DNA of 64,000 nt, taken from NCBI GenBank assembly GCA_016748015.1, contig JAAOMT010000761.1, positions 235,958 through 299,957 of the forward strand, in the 5' to 3' direction. The DNA is from Geosiphon pyriformis (Eukaryota; Glomeromycota; Glomeromycetes; Archaeosporales; Geosiphonaceae). Shown piece by piece: positions 39,634 through 51,389 of the stretch. A program made the translations under genes and the position numbers. The stretch's first letter is position 1; every line of letters begins with the position of its first letter. The notes under the pieces were generated by a model. That model ran no database searches. It worked only from the letters and a program-made list of their open reading frames with translations, and had not been told where the DNA came from.

Positions 39634-39966
39634 ATGTCAAAAAAATCACCACGTGTTAAACGCCTCTCCCTGAAATCACGACGAGGAACCGTTAAACGTG
39701 TTGGTTACCCCAAATTACGACTCGTTAAAGGTGGCTCTCTAATTATGGCGTTTAACAAAGAAATTCACCCAAGTTTTGAGCTACCAGTTGAACGCTTCCA
39801 AAAGAAAACCTCATCAAACACTTTTACCTTTCCAAACAATCCGGATGATTTCTTGCCTAACACTATGAGAGGCAAGCATATTTTAGGTAAATAAATTTAT
39901 ACCTTTGTTTTGTTAATGAATGAATGAATGATTGAATGATTGAATGAATGATTGAATGAATGAATG

Positions 39967-40005
<39 letters not shown>

Positions 40006-40664
40006 CTTCTTTTTTCATAGTTCTTGGAGCTACAGGCCGTCTTGGAAGCTTAGTTGTACAACAAGCCTTAGAATCCTCGTATCATGTAACAATACTAGTA
40101 CGAAATGATCGTAACCTTCCATTCACATCAAAGCATTTAAGAAATCCAAACTTAGTAACCTGGGTCGGTTCTCCTCTCTCGCGGGAAACACTAGATCAAG
40201 TAGTTGAGGGTAAAGATGCAGTCATAAACTGTATTGGTCCAAGTATATTTCGTGATCATGACATTTGTTCACGTGTGCAAAAAGTATTAAACGAAAGTAT
40301 GTCGGCAAAAGGAGTTCGACGTTTGATTGCTATCACATCACAAGGATGCGGTGATAGTGGCCGTCGCGTAAAACCTATTCAACACTTTTTTGGAAGATTA
40401 TTCGCAGGAAAGATTATGGATGATAAAACGGTACAAGAAGAAATTATAATTAAAAGAGAAGATCTAAATTGGACCATAATAAGACCTGGAATATTATGTA
40501 ATGGGAAATTAACACGACGTTATCGAATAAATGAGTATTTAACCTGTATGAAAGTGAATCGAGCTGATGTAGCATATTTTATTATGGCAGAACTGAGGAC
40601 TAGTATGTGGTTAAAAAGAAAACCAACTATTAATGGTTACAAGAGATATATGTTCATGGGATGA
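39634..40664 (+). CDS. NAD(P)-binding Rossmann-fold protein (NmrA/atypical SDR-like)
   Basis: Two exons, 39634-39886 and 40021-40664, give 298 residues; the phase agrees (1 then 2). The first exon encodes a basic 84-residue N-terminal extension (KSPRVKRLSLKSRRGTVKR at the start) that could be a targeting or unstructured segment. The second carries VLGATGRLGSLVV (85-97), a textbook GxxGxxG dinucleotide loop, then VTILVRND, GKDAVINCIGP, VRRLIAITSQG and LNWTIIRPG, the usual order of NAD(P)H-binding atypical SDRs such as flavin-reductase-like proteins. The intron lies one base into the Val codon before the loop and is largely filled by a GATT/GAAT array. It is the canonical member of the pair with 31.8-32.7 kb. 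Substrate unknown; probably a soluble oxidoreductase or redox-sensing regulator. Confidence 0.88.
39915..40005. repeat. GAAT/GATT tetranucleotide microsatellite in intron
   Basis: Alternating TGAA and TGAT units end some 15 bases before the splice acceptor, filling most of the 134-bp intron. Confidence 0.9.
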
Positions 40665-40669
40665 TGAAA

Positions 40670-41248
40670 TTCGAAAAATGCTAAAATTTTAGCACGGCTA
40701 AAAATTTTTACTATAGACAATGTAAATAGTACACCTTTTAATGAGAATTTTAAAAATCATACAACCAACTGTCTTTTTACGAAAGACAATATTAATTCAA
40801 GCTTTTAAAACTTGAATCACTTTTATGAAAATATTTTCAAAGTGCCAATTTTCATATTCACTTTGTACCATTCAATTTTTTGCAATGAATCTAACGAACA
40901 GATTTTCCACCTTCTTTTAAAATAATTAATACGACGGATTTAATTCGAATGTTTAACACACTCATGAATAATTTCGTATTGCAATAGAAATTTGTATAAT
41001 TTCATTAAAGCTGATTTCCTAAATTGTTTTGATCATATTTTTTCGGAAACTGTTTATATATATTTGATATAATAAAACGTATAGGAAACTTTAATTATTG
41101 AAATTCTGAACACAGTCTTTAGATAAAGCAATTTTAATAATTATTATATTAAAAATTATTTATCTCCTTTTCAAATGTTGTCAAAAATGTTTTTTCTAAT
41201 AAAAATTTAAAATTAATAAATATTTTAAAGGTTTCGTTTGTTGCATCA

Positions 41249-41290
<42 letters not shown>

Positions 41291-43058
41291 GTAATAACAC
41301 TTTTGGAAAAAAATCATGTAAAATGTTTTTTGAATTTGAAAATGCATAGAAAAAAAAGATTTTTTTTATTATTAATAATTTTTAATTCAAATTGAAAATA
41401 TATTTTGTTTTATAAAATTTTAAATTTTATTTTCAACTATTTAAAAATTAAAATTTAAATCAAAAATTTTTAAAAAATAAACTATAAGTTAAACCATTAA
41501 TCTTATTTATAATTTAATAAAAAAATTAAATATTTTAAAAAAATTTATATACAAAATAATTAACATATTTATACAATTATATATTAAATAAATTTTTTTT
41601 AATAATAATAATAATAATAAATTTTTTCAAAGTTTAAATTGATTTATTAAATATGATTATATTTATTTCTATTTTTATAAATTATTTTTTTAATTATTTT
41701 TTATTTAAATTTATGGTTTTTATTTAAAAAAAAAATTAATACTTTATTTTATCTTTAAATAAATTTGATTAAACTTATTATTAAATTCTATATTAATTTA
41801 ACAAATTTTAATTTCTTGATTTACAATTTAAATTATTTCTATTTAAAACTTATTTAATATTTATAATGTTTATAATTATTTTTTGCAATAATTAAAATTA
41901 ATTTAAATTTTTAAAAAAAATTTGGTAGAATAAACACTAAATTATATGAGGTAAATCTAACATCTTCTTCTTTGACTGGTAAAAGGAAATATTTCTTAAA
42001 ATCTTGAAATCTTTTGAGCTCACAAAGTCAAAAAATAAATAAATTTCTGATATGATCAATGAGATTTAATTAAAATCTTTTGAGCTCTAATTTTTTCTCG
42101 CAAAAATTGATTTTAGTTTTTTAAGTGATAGAAATAAAGCATGTTAAAGGTTTAAAGTTGATGTCACTCTTTATTAAGAGATAGAAATACAGCATGGTAA
42201 AAGTTTAAAGTTAATGTCACTCTTTATTAAGATATGGGTAATTTCATATGTTAAAGTTCATCAACAAATTAGGACATGCTTGAAATTTATCAAGTTCATT
42301 AAATGCGTTAATTTAAATATTTACATGACATGTGAAAACTTTTTACGGATTTAAGAAAATTTGAATAATTCATTTGATAAACATAGTGTAAGAATTTCAT
42401 TTTACAGATTTTTAGATTACTCATCAAGTATTATGTTTAAAAAAATAAAAAACCTATAGCCCCAAAAATAGAATTTTATACGTTGAGGTTTATTTTGATT
42501 CTGAAACATATAGAAAATTTGGTGATAAAAATCCTAGTTGATCAGGAGAATTTGTGGCTCGAGAGCAATTCAAAATAGCATGAAAAGCGAAATTTTCTGC
42601 ACCCCCTTTAGGTACTGCGCAAAATTTAAATATAAAGTGGCTAAACAAAAAGAATGGGCGTAAAATGCGTGAAACAAAGTGGCGTCAGTCCGCCACACAA
42701 TATTCTCATTGTTCTTTGGATATTGACAGAAAATTTGAATTAAAGAAGCGAGGCTTTCTGAAAAGAACCTCCTGTCCCCGTCCATACTAGAAAGAGACTC
42801 GGGTACCTATTCGATATTAGCTGTAAACATATATATAATTCAATAAAGATTTGAGAAGCCTTTTAAAAAATATTAAATATTGTTTTATAAAAAGCTTAGC
42901 TATTCTGAAAAAATTTTTAACGTTTAAGAAAATAAGTTCTTGAAGATGATCTTTTAGCAAGATATACTTCATCATCAACTTATCTCCATATTGATGAATG
43001 TCACTTCTTATGTCGAATTGTTCCCGGGGCCGTTAATCAATTACCAAACCAACTAATA
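40670..43058. other. Intergenic with AT island and short tandem repeat
   Basis: Includes an ATT array near 41253-41284, an extreme AT block at about 41130-41930, and a 53-bp tandem duplication at 42127-42232. A minus-strand open frame at 42570-42785 lies in more GC-rich DNA and is not recognised. Confidence 0.5.
42127..42232. repeat. 53-bp tandem duplication
   Basis: Two adjacent 53-bp units share AGTTTAAAGTT-type and ATGTCACTCTTTATTAAG blocks and differ at a few positions. No coding content. Confidence 0.75.
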
Positions 43059-43241
43059 ATGCCTAATAACCAACCACCAGCAGCCCCATCAGCCCCTATC
43101 AACTTTGGTCAAAACCCACCACCAGCCCACATCAACCCTGCTGAAAATATTCTCAATGTTCAGAATATTAATTTTACAGTAAGAGAAGAATTCACCGAAC
43201 CAACCTTTGTCTGTTCCTACCGACTTACCACTCTGAATTAA
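43059..43241 (+). CDS. Short Pro/Asn-rich open frame, uncertain
   Basis: The 60-codon frame begins MPNNQPPAAPSAPINFGQNP and continues with IENF-type residues before a stop just upstream of the minisatellite. It is C-rich compared with its surroundings. No domain is visible. It could be the start of a decayed gag-like or other mobile-element protein, or a chance frame. No splice partner found. Confidence 0.25.
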   Translation: MPNNQPPAAPSAPINFGQNPPPAHINPAENILNVQNINFTVREEFTEPTFVCSYRLTTLN

Positions 43242-43274
43242 TATTTCACTTCCCTGACCTTTTTTAATTATAAT

Positions 43275-43612
43275 CGCCAACTTCTATTATCGCTAACTTT
43301 TGTTATCGCCAAATTTTATCACCAAATTTTATTATCGCTAAATTTTATTATCGCCAACTTCTATTATCGCCAAATTTTATCACCAACTTTTACGCCAATT
43401 TTATTATCGCTAAATTTTATTATCGCCAACTTTTATTATCGCCAACTTTCATTATCGTCAACTTTTATTATCGCCAACTTTTATTATCGCCAACTTTTAT
43501 GGTCGTCAAATTTTATTGTCAACTTTTATTATCGCCAATTTTTATTATCACCAATTTTTATTATAGCCAAATTTTATCGTCGCCAACTTTGATTATCTCC
43601 AACTTTTATCTA
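43275..43612. repeat. Minisatellite of a 16-bp TTATTATCGCCAACTT-type unit
   Basis: About twenty imperfect copies of TTTTATTATCGCCAA with variants (CACC, GTCA, CTAA in place of GCCAA) run in tandem. No open frame crosses the array and the flanks show no gene on the downstream side for 800 bp. Confidence 0.9.
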
Positions 43613-44438
43613 ATATAAAACTTAAGCTTTTTTTCATTCTTTCGCTAATTTAAATCCTTTTCACGACATAATTCCAGGGTTAACTACCTTTTTAAAAATT
43701 GGGTGTTTGTTTTTTCACCTGCCTATCATCGAACTATCACATTGTTTTTTTTTCATTTTTCAAACCTTCTGATTTTTTTTATTTAATTTATTGTTTCTCA
43801 GATATTAGATGTATTTAGATACCTACTTTTCTTTTATATGAGGCACTTTGGGAGCTTGATCTTTAAATATCTCGTTCATTTTCAACTTTGCATCCTTTAT
43901 TCCTTCACCTTACCCCTCTCTTTCTCCCCCTATTAAATGGTTCAAACTCTTTTAAACCGATAAATAGACCTCGTATTTTTCATGTACTTGAAAAGTTTTC
44001 TTTTAGGATTAGTAAACATTGATATAAATCTTACATCGCTACGCGTATGGATGAAGTTCATGTTCATTTGTACCTGTTTTCTGAATTATGTATTGTATGC
44101 CAATATTAGTAATATTGGCTATTAAAAGTGTGTAATACCAATAGATATAATCAATTCACCATTTATCTTTTTAATTAGATGACAAAGACGAAAATCACGA
44201 TTTATTAAAATTATTTTTGGAAATTTATTTCTAGTGGAATACGTTGACCATCTCAACACAAATATCAATATTACCCTTCAGCATCTGGATATTTTATTCA
44301 GAAAAAACATAGATAGATGGTGTATAATATAAAAATACAATTTGTCCACATTTTATGTTTTGAAACTTTCCATATATATTTTACTTTATTCTAATCTTTA
44401 CATTTTCGGTGGAAAAATGTGACAAAATATTACCAAAA
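43613..44438. other. Intergenic
   Basis: No gene recognised. Includes the 3' end of the secreted Asn/Gly-rich gene on the minus strand. Confidence 0.5.
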
Positions 44439-45140
44439 CTACCAGCCATTAAGATTACCGTTATTATTTCCATTAAGATTACCAATATTTCCGTTTCCAT
44501 TTGCATTACCGTTAAGACTTGAACCACCGGAATTAGCATTTCCATTGTTATTTCCGTTTCCACTTCCAATATTTCCATTGCCATTACCATTACCATTACC
44601 ACCAACGAATGTGGGAACTGGTGCATATAGGGTAGTAGTGATGGTCTTTGTGGTACCAGGGAGCGTAGTAGTTACGGTCTTTGTGGTACCTACTGAACCA
44701 ACGGTCACGTAGCTAGTTACAGTTACCGTTCCGAGAGTAGTGGTGACAGTAGTGGTGATGACAGATGGAGTTGGAGTGATAGTGATAGTTTTGGTTGTGG
44801 TAGGTACTGGGGCTGTTGATGTGACTGTGCTTGTGGCTGCTGCTGGAGTAGAGGTAACAGTGACAGTTTTTACTGCGCCTGGAATGACAGTAGTAGTGGT
44901 TGTGGTTGAAGTTGGTGGGACAGAAGTGACGGTTGATTTAACGGTCGAGGCGGGAGCGGTAGTAGTTGATATGATTGGTACATAACCACCGTTAAAGTTT
45001 CCATTATTATTACCATTTCCGCTGCCGATATTTCCGTTACCATTACCATTGCCATTATTACTTGCACCACCAAATATATCGACGGGGCTTGAAGAGACGA
45101 GAAGGATATTGAAAACAAGAGCAAGGATAGCTGAACGCAT
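44439..45140 (-). CDS. Secreted Thr-rich protein flanked by Asn/Gly repeat blocks
   Basis: Single-exon frame of 233 residues from the ATG at 45140. Residues 1-18 (MRSAILALVFNILLVSSS) form a signal peptide. An Asn/Gly block follows at about 25-55, then a Thr/Val/Pro-rich central domain (about 56-175) built of TTTKTVTVT-like units. A second Asn/Gly block (about 180-233) repeats the first almost word for word (GNGNGNIGSGNGNNNGN in both). There are no cysteines and no transmembrane segment or GPI tail. The central part would be heavily O-glycosylated. Such proteins are typical of fungal cell walls and extracellular matrix, or may act at a host interface. A 12-unit ATT microsatellite begins 4 bp upstream of the ATG. 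The antisense frames across the gene are shadows of its repetitive code. Confidence 0.82.
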   Translation of the reverse strand: MRSAILALVFNILLVSSSPVDIFGGASNNGNGNGNGNIGSGNGNNNGNFNGGYVPIISTTTAPASTVKSTVTSVPPTSTTTTTTVIPGAVKTVTVTSTPAAATSTVTSTAPVPTTTKTITITPTPSVITTTVTTTLGTVTVTSYVTVGSVGTTKTVTTTLPGTTKTITTTLYAPVPTFVGGNGNGNGNGNIGSGNGNNNGNANSGGSSLNGNANGNGNIGNLNGNNNGNLNGW

Positions 45141-45144
45141 GTTG

Positions 45145-45180
<36 letters not shown>
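45145..45180. repeat. ATT microsatellite at the 5' end of the secreted gene
   Basis: Twelve ATT units, in the leader or core promoter of the minus-strand gene starting at 45140. Confidence 0.9.
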
Positions 45181-45189
45181 GATGTTGAT

Positions 45190-48100
45190 GTTTTTTGTAT
45201 GAAAATTCAAAAGAATTCGGATTCCAAGTTAAATTGTTTAGACGTGATTACAAGTTTTTAATCGTAAGAAGATAGAAACAATTTGGAATGAAGAAAAGTT
45301 GGTTTAGTTTTTACTTGAAGGTATTTATGTATTTTTTTTCGTTGATCCAAATTTGAAAAAGAAAATTCCATAATACGTACATTGTAACTAGGCGTATTTT
45401 GATTCACTCTAAAATTTTATTTTTAATTAGGGCTTAGTTGTCTCGACCCAATTTTAGAAATTGATAATTAAAATTTAGGATTAGTGATTCACGGAAATTA
45501 TGATCAAATCATCATTATTTTTAATTTTAGTTAGATTTTTCTTATTTTGATTGCCAGAGTTTCGGTTTCATATAATTTTCAGGTGTTTTCCGGAATCAGA
45601 AATTCACAAAAAAAATATACTTTGTTCCACAAAAATTCCCCCAGTCATGAGCTAACCTTGGAAAGGGATCAAAATCAAACAGAGCCTCAAAGTAAGTACG
45701 AATATGGGTAATTTCCAACGCTGATCATGCAATTGAATGATGTTTGCATGAATTGCCAAGATTGTTTGCATCATTCAGGAGCCAAGTCTCTCAATCCACA
45801 ACATTATCATAATGTGGCTTTGGATGAAAAGAGTCCTTTTTAGAAATGGCAGTGTTAAATCGGCGTAAGATTTAACTGGCAGTATCCTAAAAGAGCAAAA
45901 AACCTTAATGAGACGATTCCACAACAATTTGATAGCTTGCTGTTATTAGCAATATTAGTTATGCGTACAAATATTTTTGGGGCAATCTTTTTTGACAATC
46001 ACATTTGAAAGTATTCTTTGGAAAAGTATAGGTATTATACATGGGTGAAAATAATAAAAAATTATTTCCATTACTGGGTATATTAATTGCCCGAACTTAT
46101 GTGATCGATCCCCTATTGGGATTAACATAACGTGGAAAAAAGACTAAATAATTCAACCTAAATTTTTGTTTTTCTAGAAAATTCTGGTCGAGTAAGCTCA
46201 TACGATCAGAAAAAAGAATTTTTTCTTGTGTCCTCAATTTAGGGCAAAGGTAAAAGTTTCAAATTCAGGAGCTTTTTGCAGGGTTTGTAGCTATGCGTTA
46301 ATTATTTTCTAAACAAAGGTTATTTTATGCAGTGATGCAGGGTAGTTGGCTTTGATTAAGATTTCTCCCGTTTAAAGAAATTACAGTTACGCATTCTATT
46401 TTATGACTGAATACAAATTCTTGCCATTCCCGATCGATCAACAAATTTTAATCGGATTAATTAATTTTAGGAAATTCCCAATCCAATTAGACCATCAAAA
46501 GCTGATGCAATTGTTCCAACAAATTGTTCAACTATTTATCTATTATGATCAATAAGTGGAAATATTTACCTTTGAGTAAGCATTTAAAAAAAAATTTACT
46601 TCTTTCAATTTTTCTAAAAACTCAACATTTTAATCTTAACCACCTTTCTTTGAACATTAATTAAAATATAATAGAAAATATTTATGCAACCTTATTTGTA
46701 GAGTTTAATGAAAATTTTACTATTTTCAATTATTTACTTACCATTCTATAATACAGATTACTCTGATATCCTTTGAAAAATTAAATATATATATATATTT
46801 CGTTATTTAAAAAAGTTGACTCAAAGAATTGATATTAAAAACTTTGAAGAATTATATATATATATATATTCAAACTTTAACAATTTTTTTTTCTGTCAAA
46901 TTGACATAACCACACGTGAAAATACTGGAAAATTAATTAAATAGTTGAAGTTGATAATTTCTAATAAAAAAGATGTATGTGATCGATAAAAAAGTTTTCA
47001 ACGCTCGCATAAATAAAAATAAACATGAAAAATAAAATAAAAAATTATGACTCGATTTGGTATTTTAATTTAAATTACCTCAGCCTTTCAAACAATAATA
47101 TGACGAGAAGACTATTATAGTAAAATTGCTTTAAAACAATAGAAGTTTGTTAATACATGCTTTTTGAGCAAAAATGGTTTGCATAAAGTTTAATTAACTT
47201 GGAACAAATGATTTTCCTAAAATGTAAATTTATAAATCTTATAATTTTTGATCTATTATAACTCAGATCAAAGTTATATTTACATGATTGTATTTCAAAA
47301 ATTTTTGATTTTACACATTTTGAAAAAATTTTATTAATAATTTTATAATTTTAAAATGTAAAAATTAAAAAATAATATGATTACATTAAAATCTAAAATT
47401 TTTACAAAAAAAGAATTTATTAATGATTATATATAAATAATAATTTTTATTTTATTTTAATAAATATCAATTATTATTTTTTATTTTTATATCTAAATTA
47501 TTTTATTTACAAACAAAAAAAAAGTGGTAAAAATAATATCAAACATTACACATTATGTTATAAATAAAAACATATATAAATAATTATTAACTTAAAAAAA
47601 ATTAATTAATTAAATTATTAATTTAGTTGAAAAAAAAATAGTTTTTGATAAAAGTTTTATTATATAAATATATTGATTTAGAAATCTTAATAATATTTAA
47701 TTAAATAATATTTTGCCAATTATAATATAAATAATTTTTTTTATGCATTTAACTTTTTTAATATGCTGTATTTGTTATTTGTTATTGTAATTTTTTTTTA
47801 AAAATAGAATTTTGTATTGAATAAAATTCAAAAAAATATTATTAATTCAACAGATTACAAATTCAAAAATAAAGAATTTTAGACATTTAATTAACAAAAT
47901 CAAAATTTTGATGACAAACTAATTCAAAAAAAATTATAATTTTACATAAATAATATAAAAAACAAAAATTAAGAAATATAAGATTTTAAAAAAAAATTAA
48001 TTTGAATAAATTTTTTTGCAGCTTATTAAAATAATATAATAGACTTTGAATTTTTTTAATCAATGGAAATAGATAATATTTTACACATATTTCTCATTAA

Positions 48101-50289
48101 TATAATATACGTTTTTTACCTCTTTTAAAACTTTTGAGATAGATAAAATTCTAAAGAACTTGAATAATAATTGTGATAAATCTGCTTTTAAATAGCTAAC
48201 CGTGTGAAGGCTTCAAAAGACCTAATAAGTTCCTCAAATCTATCTTATTGGGTCGATGCATACATGAAAATTTTTTAAATGAGCGAAATTATAAAAAATT
48301 CAATCTACAAACCAGGTAATAATGAAAATAGGCTAAAGAGAGTAGAATATCATGAATGGGTTCCACGAGAGCATTTCAAACAAGTTTAGTATAATACACT
48401 TTTAAAGGATGGACAAGAATTTGTAATTATCACATTCTCTTGTTGCACTGAGCTGAGTAGACACTAATCCATCGAATCGTCACATTTTAATAAGATAAGA
48501 AAACTAAGACTACAGTTGAGGAAGCAGAACAAATATTTATCCAAGCGCAAATGAATAAACTGGTCAAATAAGTTTTTTTTAATTTGAAATTAATTAAATA
48601 TTTCACAATTAATATGTCAGCCTTTATTCAGCAGCCATTTAGAAAAAATCAAGTAAAGAAATTCTGAATTTTAAATAAAAACTAAATTAAGACATTAGTA
48701 ATAACAGTTTAATATATAATTGGTTAACTTATAGTGTTTTTATGTATAATATAAATAACAAAAAACAAAAAATATTTTGGTTTAAAGTGAATATTTGTTA
48801 TTGAAATTCATTAAATCAAATTTTATCATATCTTTAAATTTCGCATTTTTGAGTTCATTTCTTGAGTATTATTGAGTTTTCTTAATTATAGTATTGTTTT
48901 AGCAATAATATATATATCAGCTTATTTAATTATTTCAATAATATATAATAAAATAACTATATATTAATTTTATCTTTTAAGAAATTTTCTCCTAATAAAG
49001 ATAATTCAATTAAATTTGCCTTAATAATCATAAATCAAACATAATTTTTCAAATTTTCAAATTTTCTTTGATATCAAAAGGGAAATTAACCTTTTTTTCG
49101 AAAGTATGTACAATAACCAACTAAGCTCTATCGGAAGAATTTTTAGCTTTTATTGTTTCTTTATTCCAAGTTTTAAATAACAATATTTCTGTTGTGGTAA
49201 TATTTCAGCATTAGTAAATTGTTCTATTGGACAACTTTTATTGTTTTTGTAAATACTTTGATGGAATTTTAAAATTTATCTTTTAAAAATTATTGATTTC
49301 AATTTAACTGTCTAGTGAATTTATATGAAATTTTTTTGAAAAAGATGATTTTAAAATTTCAAGTTTTTTTCTCTCTCTCAAAAATAACGCTCAATTTATA
49401 CTATGTAAAAACCTTGCAGCTGTATTTTTTTAAATACACATATTATGGTTATAAATAAATTATTTGTTGTTTATAGTAAAATAATTACCATTAGAGTTTA
49501 ATAATGTCAAATTAATTAATTCTGGTTTAACCATGCTTATTGAGCTCAGCTTACTCGAAAAATTGATGAGAGGTCTAAGTTTTTTATGAAATAATGAGAC
49601 ACTTCTTCAGAACACACTGCACTAGCATTTTTTAAATAGGGTTTCGTTTTTCCCTTGTCTATATTGTGTCAGAGTGATATCTTTCCTTGATAAATTTTGC
49701 CAAAATTCTGAAAATTGCTTTTATTACTCTTATGTGGAATCACTTGTTCGTTTGTGTAACTAATGTTGATTCAGTTGTTACCACGTTTCATCTAAATCTT
49801 ATCCCTTCTGCTTATTAGGAGGATTTGAATATTAACCAGGTAGTATTTTATATTTTTGTAAATTATTAGTTTAGTAAATAATCAAGAGATATAGCTTTAT
49901 AATTTCGTATTAAAATAGGAATATCAAAATTGAGAGAAAAATAAAAATAAAAAGATTGGATAAATGCCCAAAATGATTAAATTTTCTTAAAATGATTGCG
50001 ATTTAACAATAAATGAGGTTAAGAAATCCCTGAAATCTATAATCAACCTGAAAACAGAAATATGATTTTGCAGTTTCCCACAATAGAAAGAAATCAAATA
50101 TCCAAAATGTCTGAAGAAGTAGAATTTCTCATAAGAAATTTTTACTTTATTAAACTGAGTTTTTTTAAAAAATATTTATATAGCTTGATTGCTATTATAA
50201 AGAAATTTAAAATTCTTGCTACTATTTTACTGATAAAATCGTTAAATTAGAGGTAATGATTTAAGGTTTTAATTCACTCCGAAAAAATT
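45190..50289. other. Long intergenic region
   Basis: About 5 kb without a recognised gene. 45.5-46.5 kb has moderate GC and a small inverted repeat (GTTAAATC at 45854 with GATTTAAC at 45869, flanked by TGGCAGT on both sides). 47.3-48.1 kb is an extreme AT block. Confidence 0.5.
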
Positions 50290-50885
50290 TTCTCGCATAC
50301 CAAAAAATGACTCATGACATATTTAAAATAATCTAAATAAAGTATAAATCGTCATATTTCACAAACAAAGATTTTATTAGCAGTAAAAGCTTCAAGTCTT
50401 TTGATTTAAATTTATTTTTTTTAGAATTAAAAATATCTAAATACTCAATTTTTTTGATTTTCAAGTATATGAGTCAAAACTCAATTTGCTACAAAGTATA
50501 TATTTTTTGAGAGCAACTTGGTAGCTTTACTTTATCAATGATAGAAACCCAATATATTTTTGGTTACTTAAACATTCCTTTATAAAATTTAAATGCTGGC
50601 AACATTTTATTGAACCTTGGTAAAACCAATGAAAATTATATTACTATAGTACTAATACATAATTAATATTAAAGAATAGTGAAAGAGAAATATGCAGTAT
50701 CCTTTCGTTGTGAGTAGTTCTATTAATTTTTGCCTTTTATCAAGCGCTAGATAACTAAGTAAAAAGTCCAATTTGCATTATATTAACTTGAAGTATGTAA
50801 GCCACAAGTTCCGACGATAATTTTTCACACAATTTACTGGGATGGTCCGAAAAAGAGAACTTTCAATATGAATACTCTGCAATTT

Positions 50886-51017
50886 TTACATGATCGAGCA
50901 TTGACCAGTGCCACTGCCATCGTCTGGGTCACCAGTTGGTCCTTTAATTGAGCCGTTTCCAGGGGCGATAATTGAGAGTGGATTGAATGAGGATTGATTG
51001 TTGGTTGTTGGTTGCAT
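50886..51017 (-). CDS. 43-residue CaaX-terminated microprotein, copy 1
   Basis: The ORF starts at the ATG at 51017 in the context AAACAAAATG and stops at 50886. It begins MQPTTNNQSS, continues through a Pro/Gly/Ser-rich middle (APGNGSIKGPTGDPDDGSG) and ends GTGQCSIM. The last four residues are a CaaX box; Met at the final position is preferred by farnesyltransferase, and CSIM is the box of human prelamin A. The only cysteine is the CaaX one, and there is no signal peptide. An in-frame TAA lies 24 bases upstream, supporting this start. The copies at 54266-54397 and 63572-63703 encode the identical peptide and differ from this one only at third codon positions, direct evidence of selection on the protein. 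Size, composition and tail fit fungal lipopeptide pheromone precursors, whose mature form is a prenylated C-terminal fragment exported by an ABC transporter. A non-pheromone prenylated peptide is possible. Confidence 0.85.
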   Translation of the reverse strand: MQPTTNNQSSFNPLSIIAPGNGSIKGPTGDPDDGSGTGQCSIM

Positions 51018-51132
51018 TTTGTTTAAGTTATTTGATTTGATTTAATTTGATTTTGAGAATTCCGTATCTTTTTCTTTTCTTTAAGTTCTTTTGGTTGAAT
51101 TGAATGAAAAGAAATTAGGAAGGCGCGATCAA

Positions 51133-51140
51133 TTTTATAG
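51133..51140 (-). promoter_or_regulatory. TATA-like box of CaaX copy 1
   Basis: CTATAAAA on the minus strand, about 116-123 bp upstream of the ATG. The same element occurs at a similar distance in the other two copies, followed by a conserved CGTGCCTTCC-like block. Confidence 0.6.
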
Positions 51141-51389
51141 AAAAATATATGATTAGAAACAATATTAACTGAAACAGAATGTTAAAAAAGTCAAATTATT
51201 ATTCCATTTAATCAGAAATCTGATAAACGCATTGTTAAGCTATACTAACAATATCCTAAAAACGGATCAGCTTTTAAAATTGATTATTTTAGTCGAAAAA
51301 GGCAAGATGTAGGTCATTGTTTTTTGCATTACAATATTATAGAACGAATGCATGAATTTACAATGCCTTAAAAAGCTTTTGAGTTATAC

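Larger units (their letters stand above)
50290..51380. repeat. Duplicated unit 1 carrying the CaaX microprotein gene
   Basis: This segment aligns with 62990-64000 along its length and with 53880-54584 in part. Landmarks include TTTTATTAGCAGTAAAA upstream, TTAACTTGAAGTATGTAAGC just 3' of the small gene, and TATCCTAAAAACGG with TTTTAGTCGAAAAAGGCAA at the far end. Divergence includes many substitutions and indels outside the small ORF. Confidence 0.85.

Noticed and set aside
44381-45124. Several long open frames overlapping the secreted Thr/Asn-rich gene on both strands
   Set aside because: They are shadows of the repetitive codons of the 44439-45140 gene, which alone has a signal peptide and sensible composition.
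45846-45890. Small inverted repeat with flanking TGGCAGT as a possible MITE
   Set aside because: The stem is only 8 bp with a 7-bp loop, and no second copy was found in the window.
50886-51017. CaaX ORF as the last exon of a G-protein gamma subunit or small GTPase
   Set aside because: No upstream exon with G-gamma or GTPase motifs is visible, an in-frame stop lies just upstream of the ATG in copy 1, and the Gly/Pro/Ser-rich body does not resemble either family.
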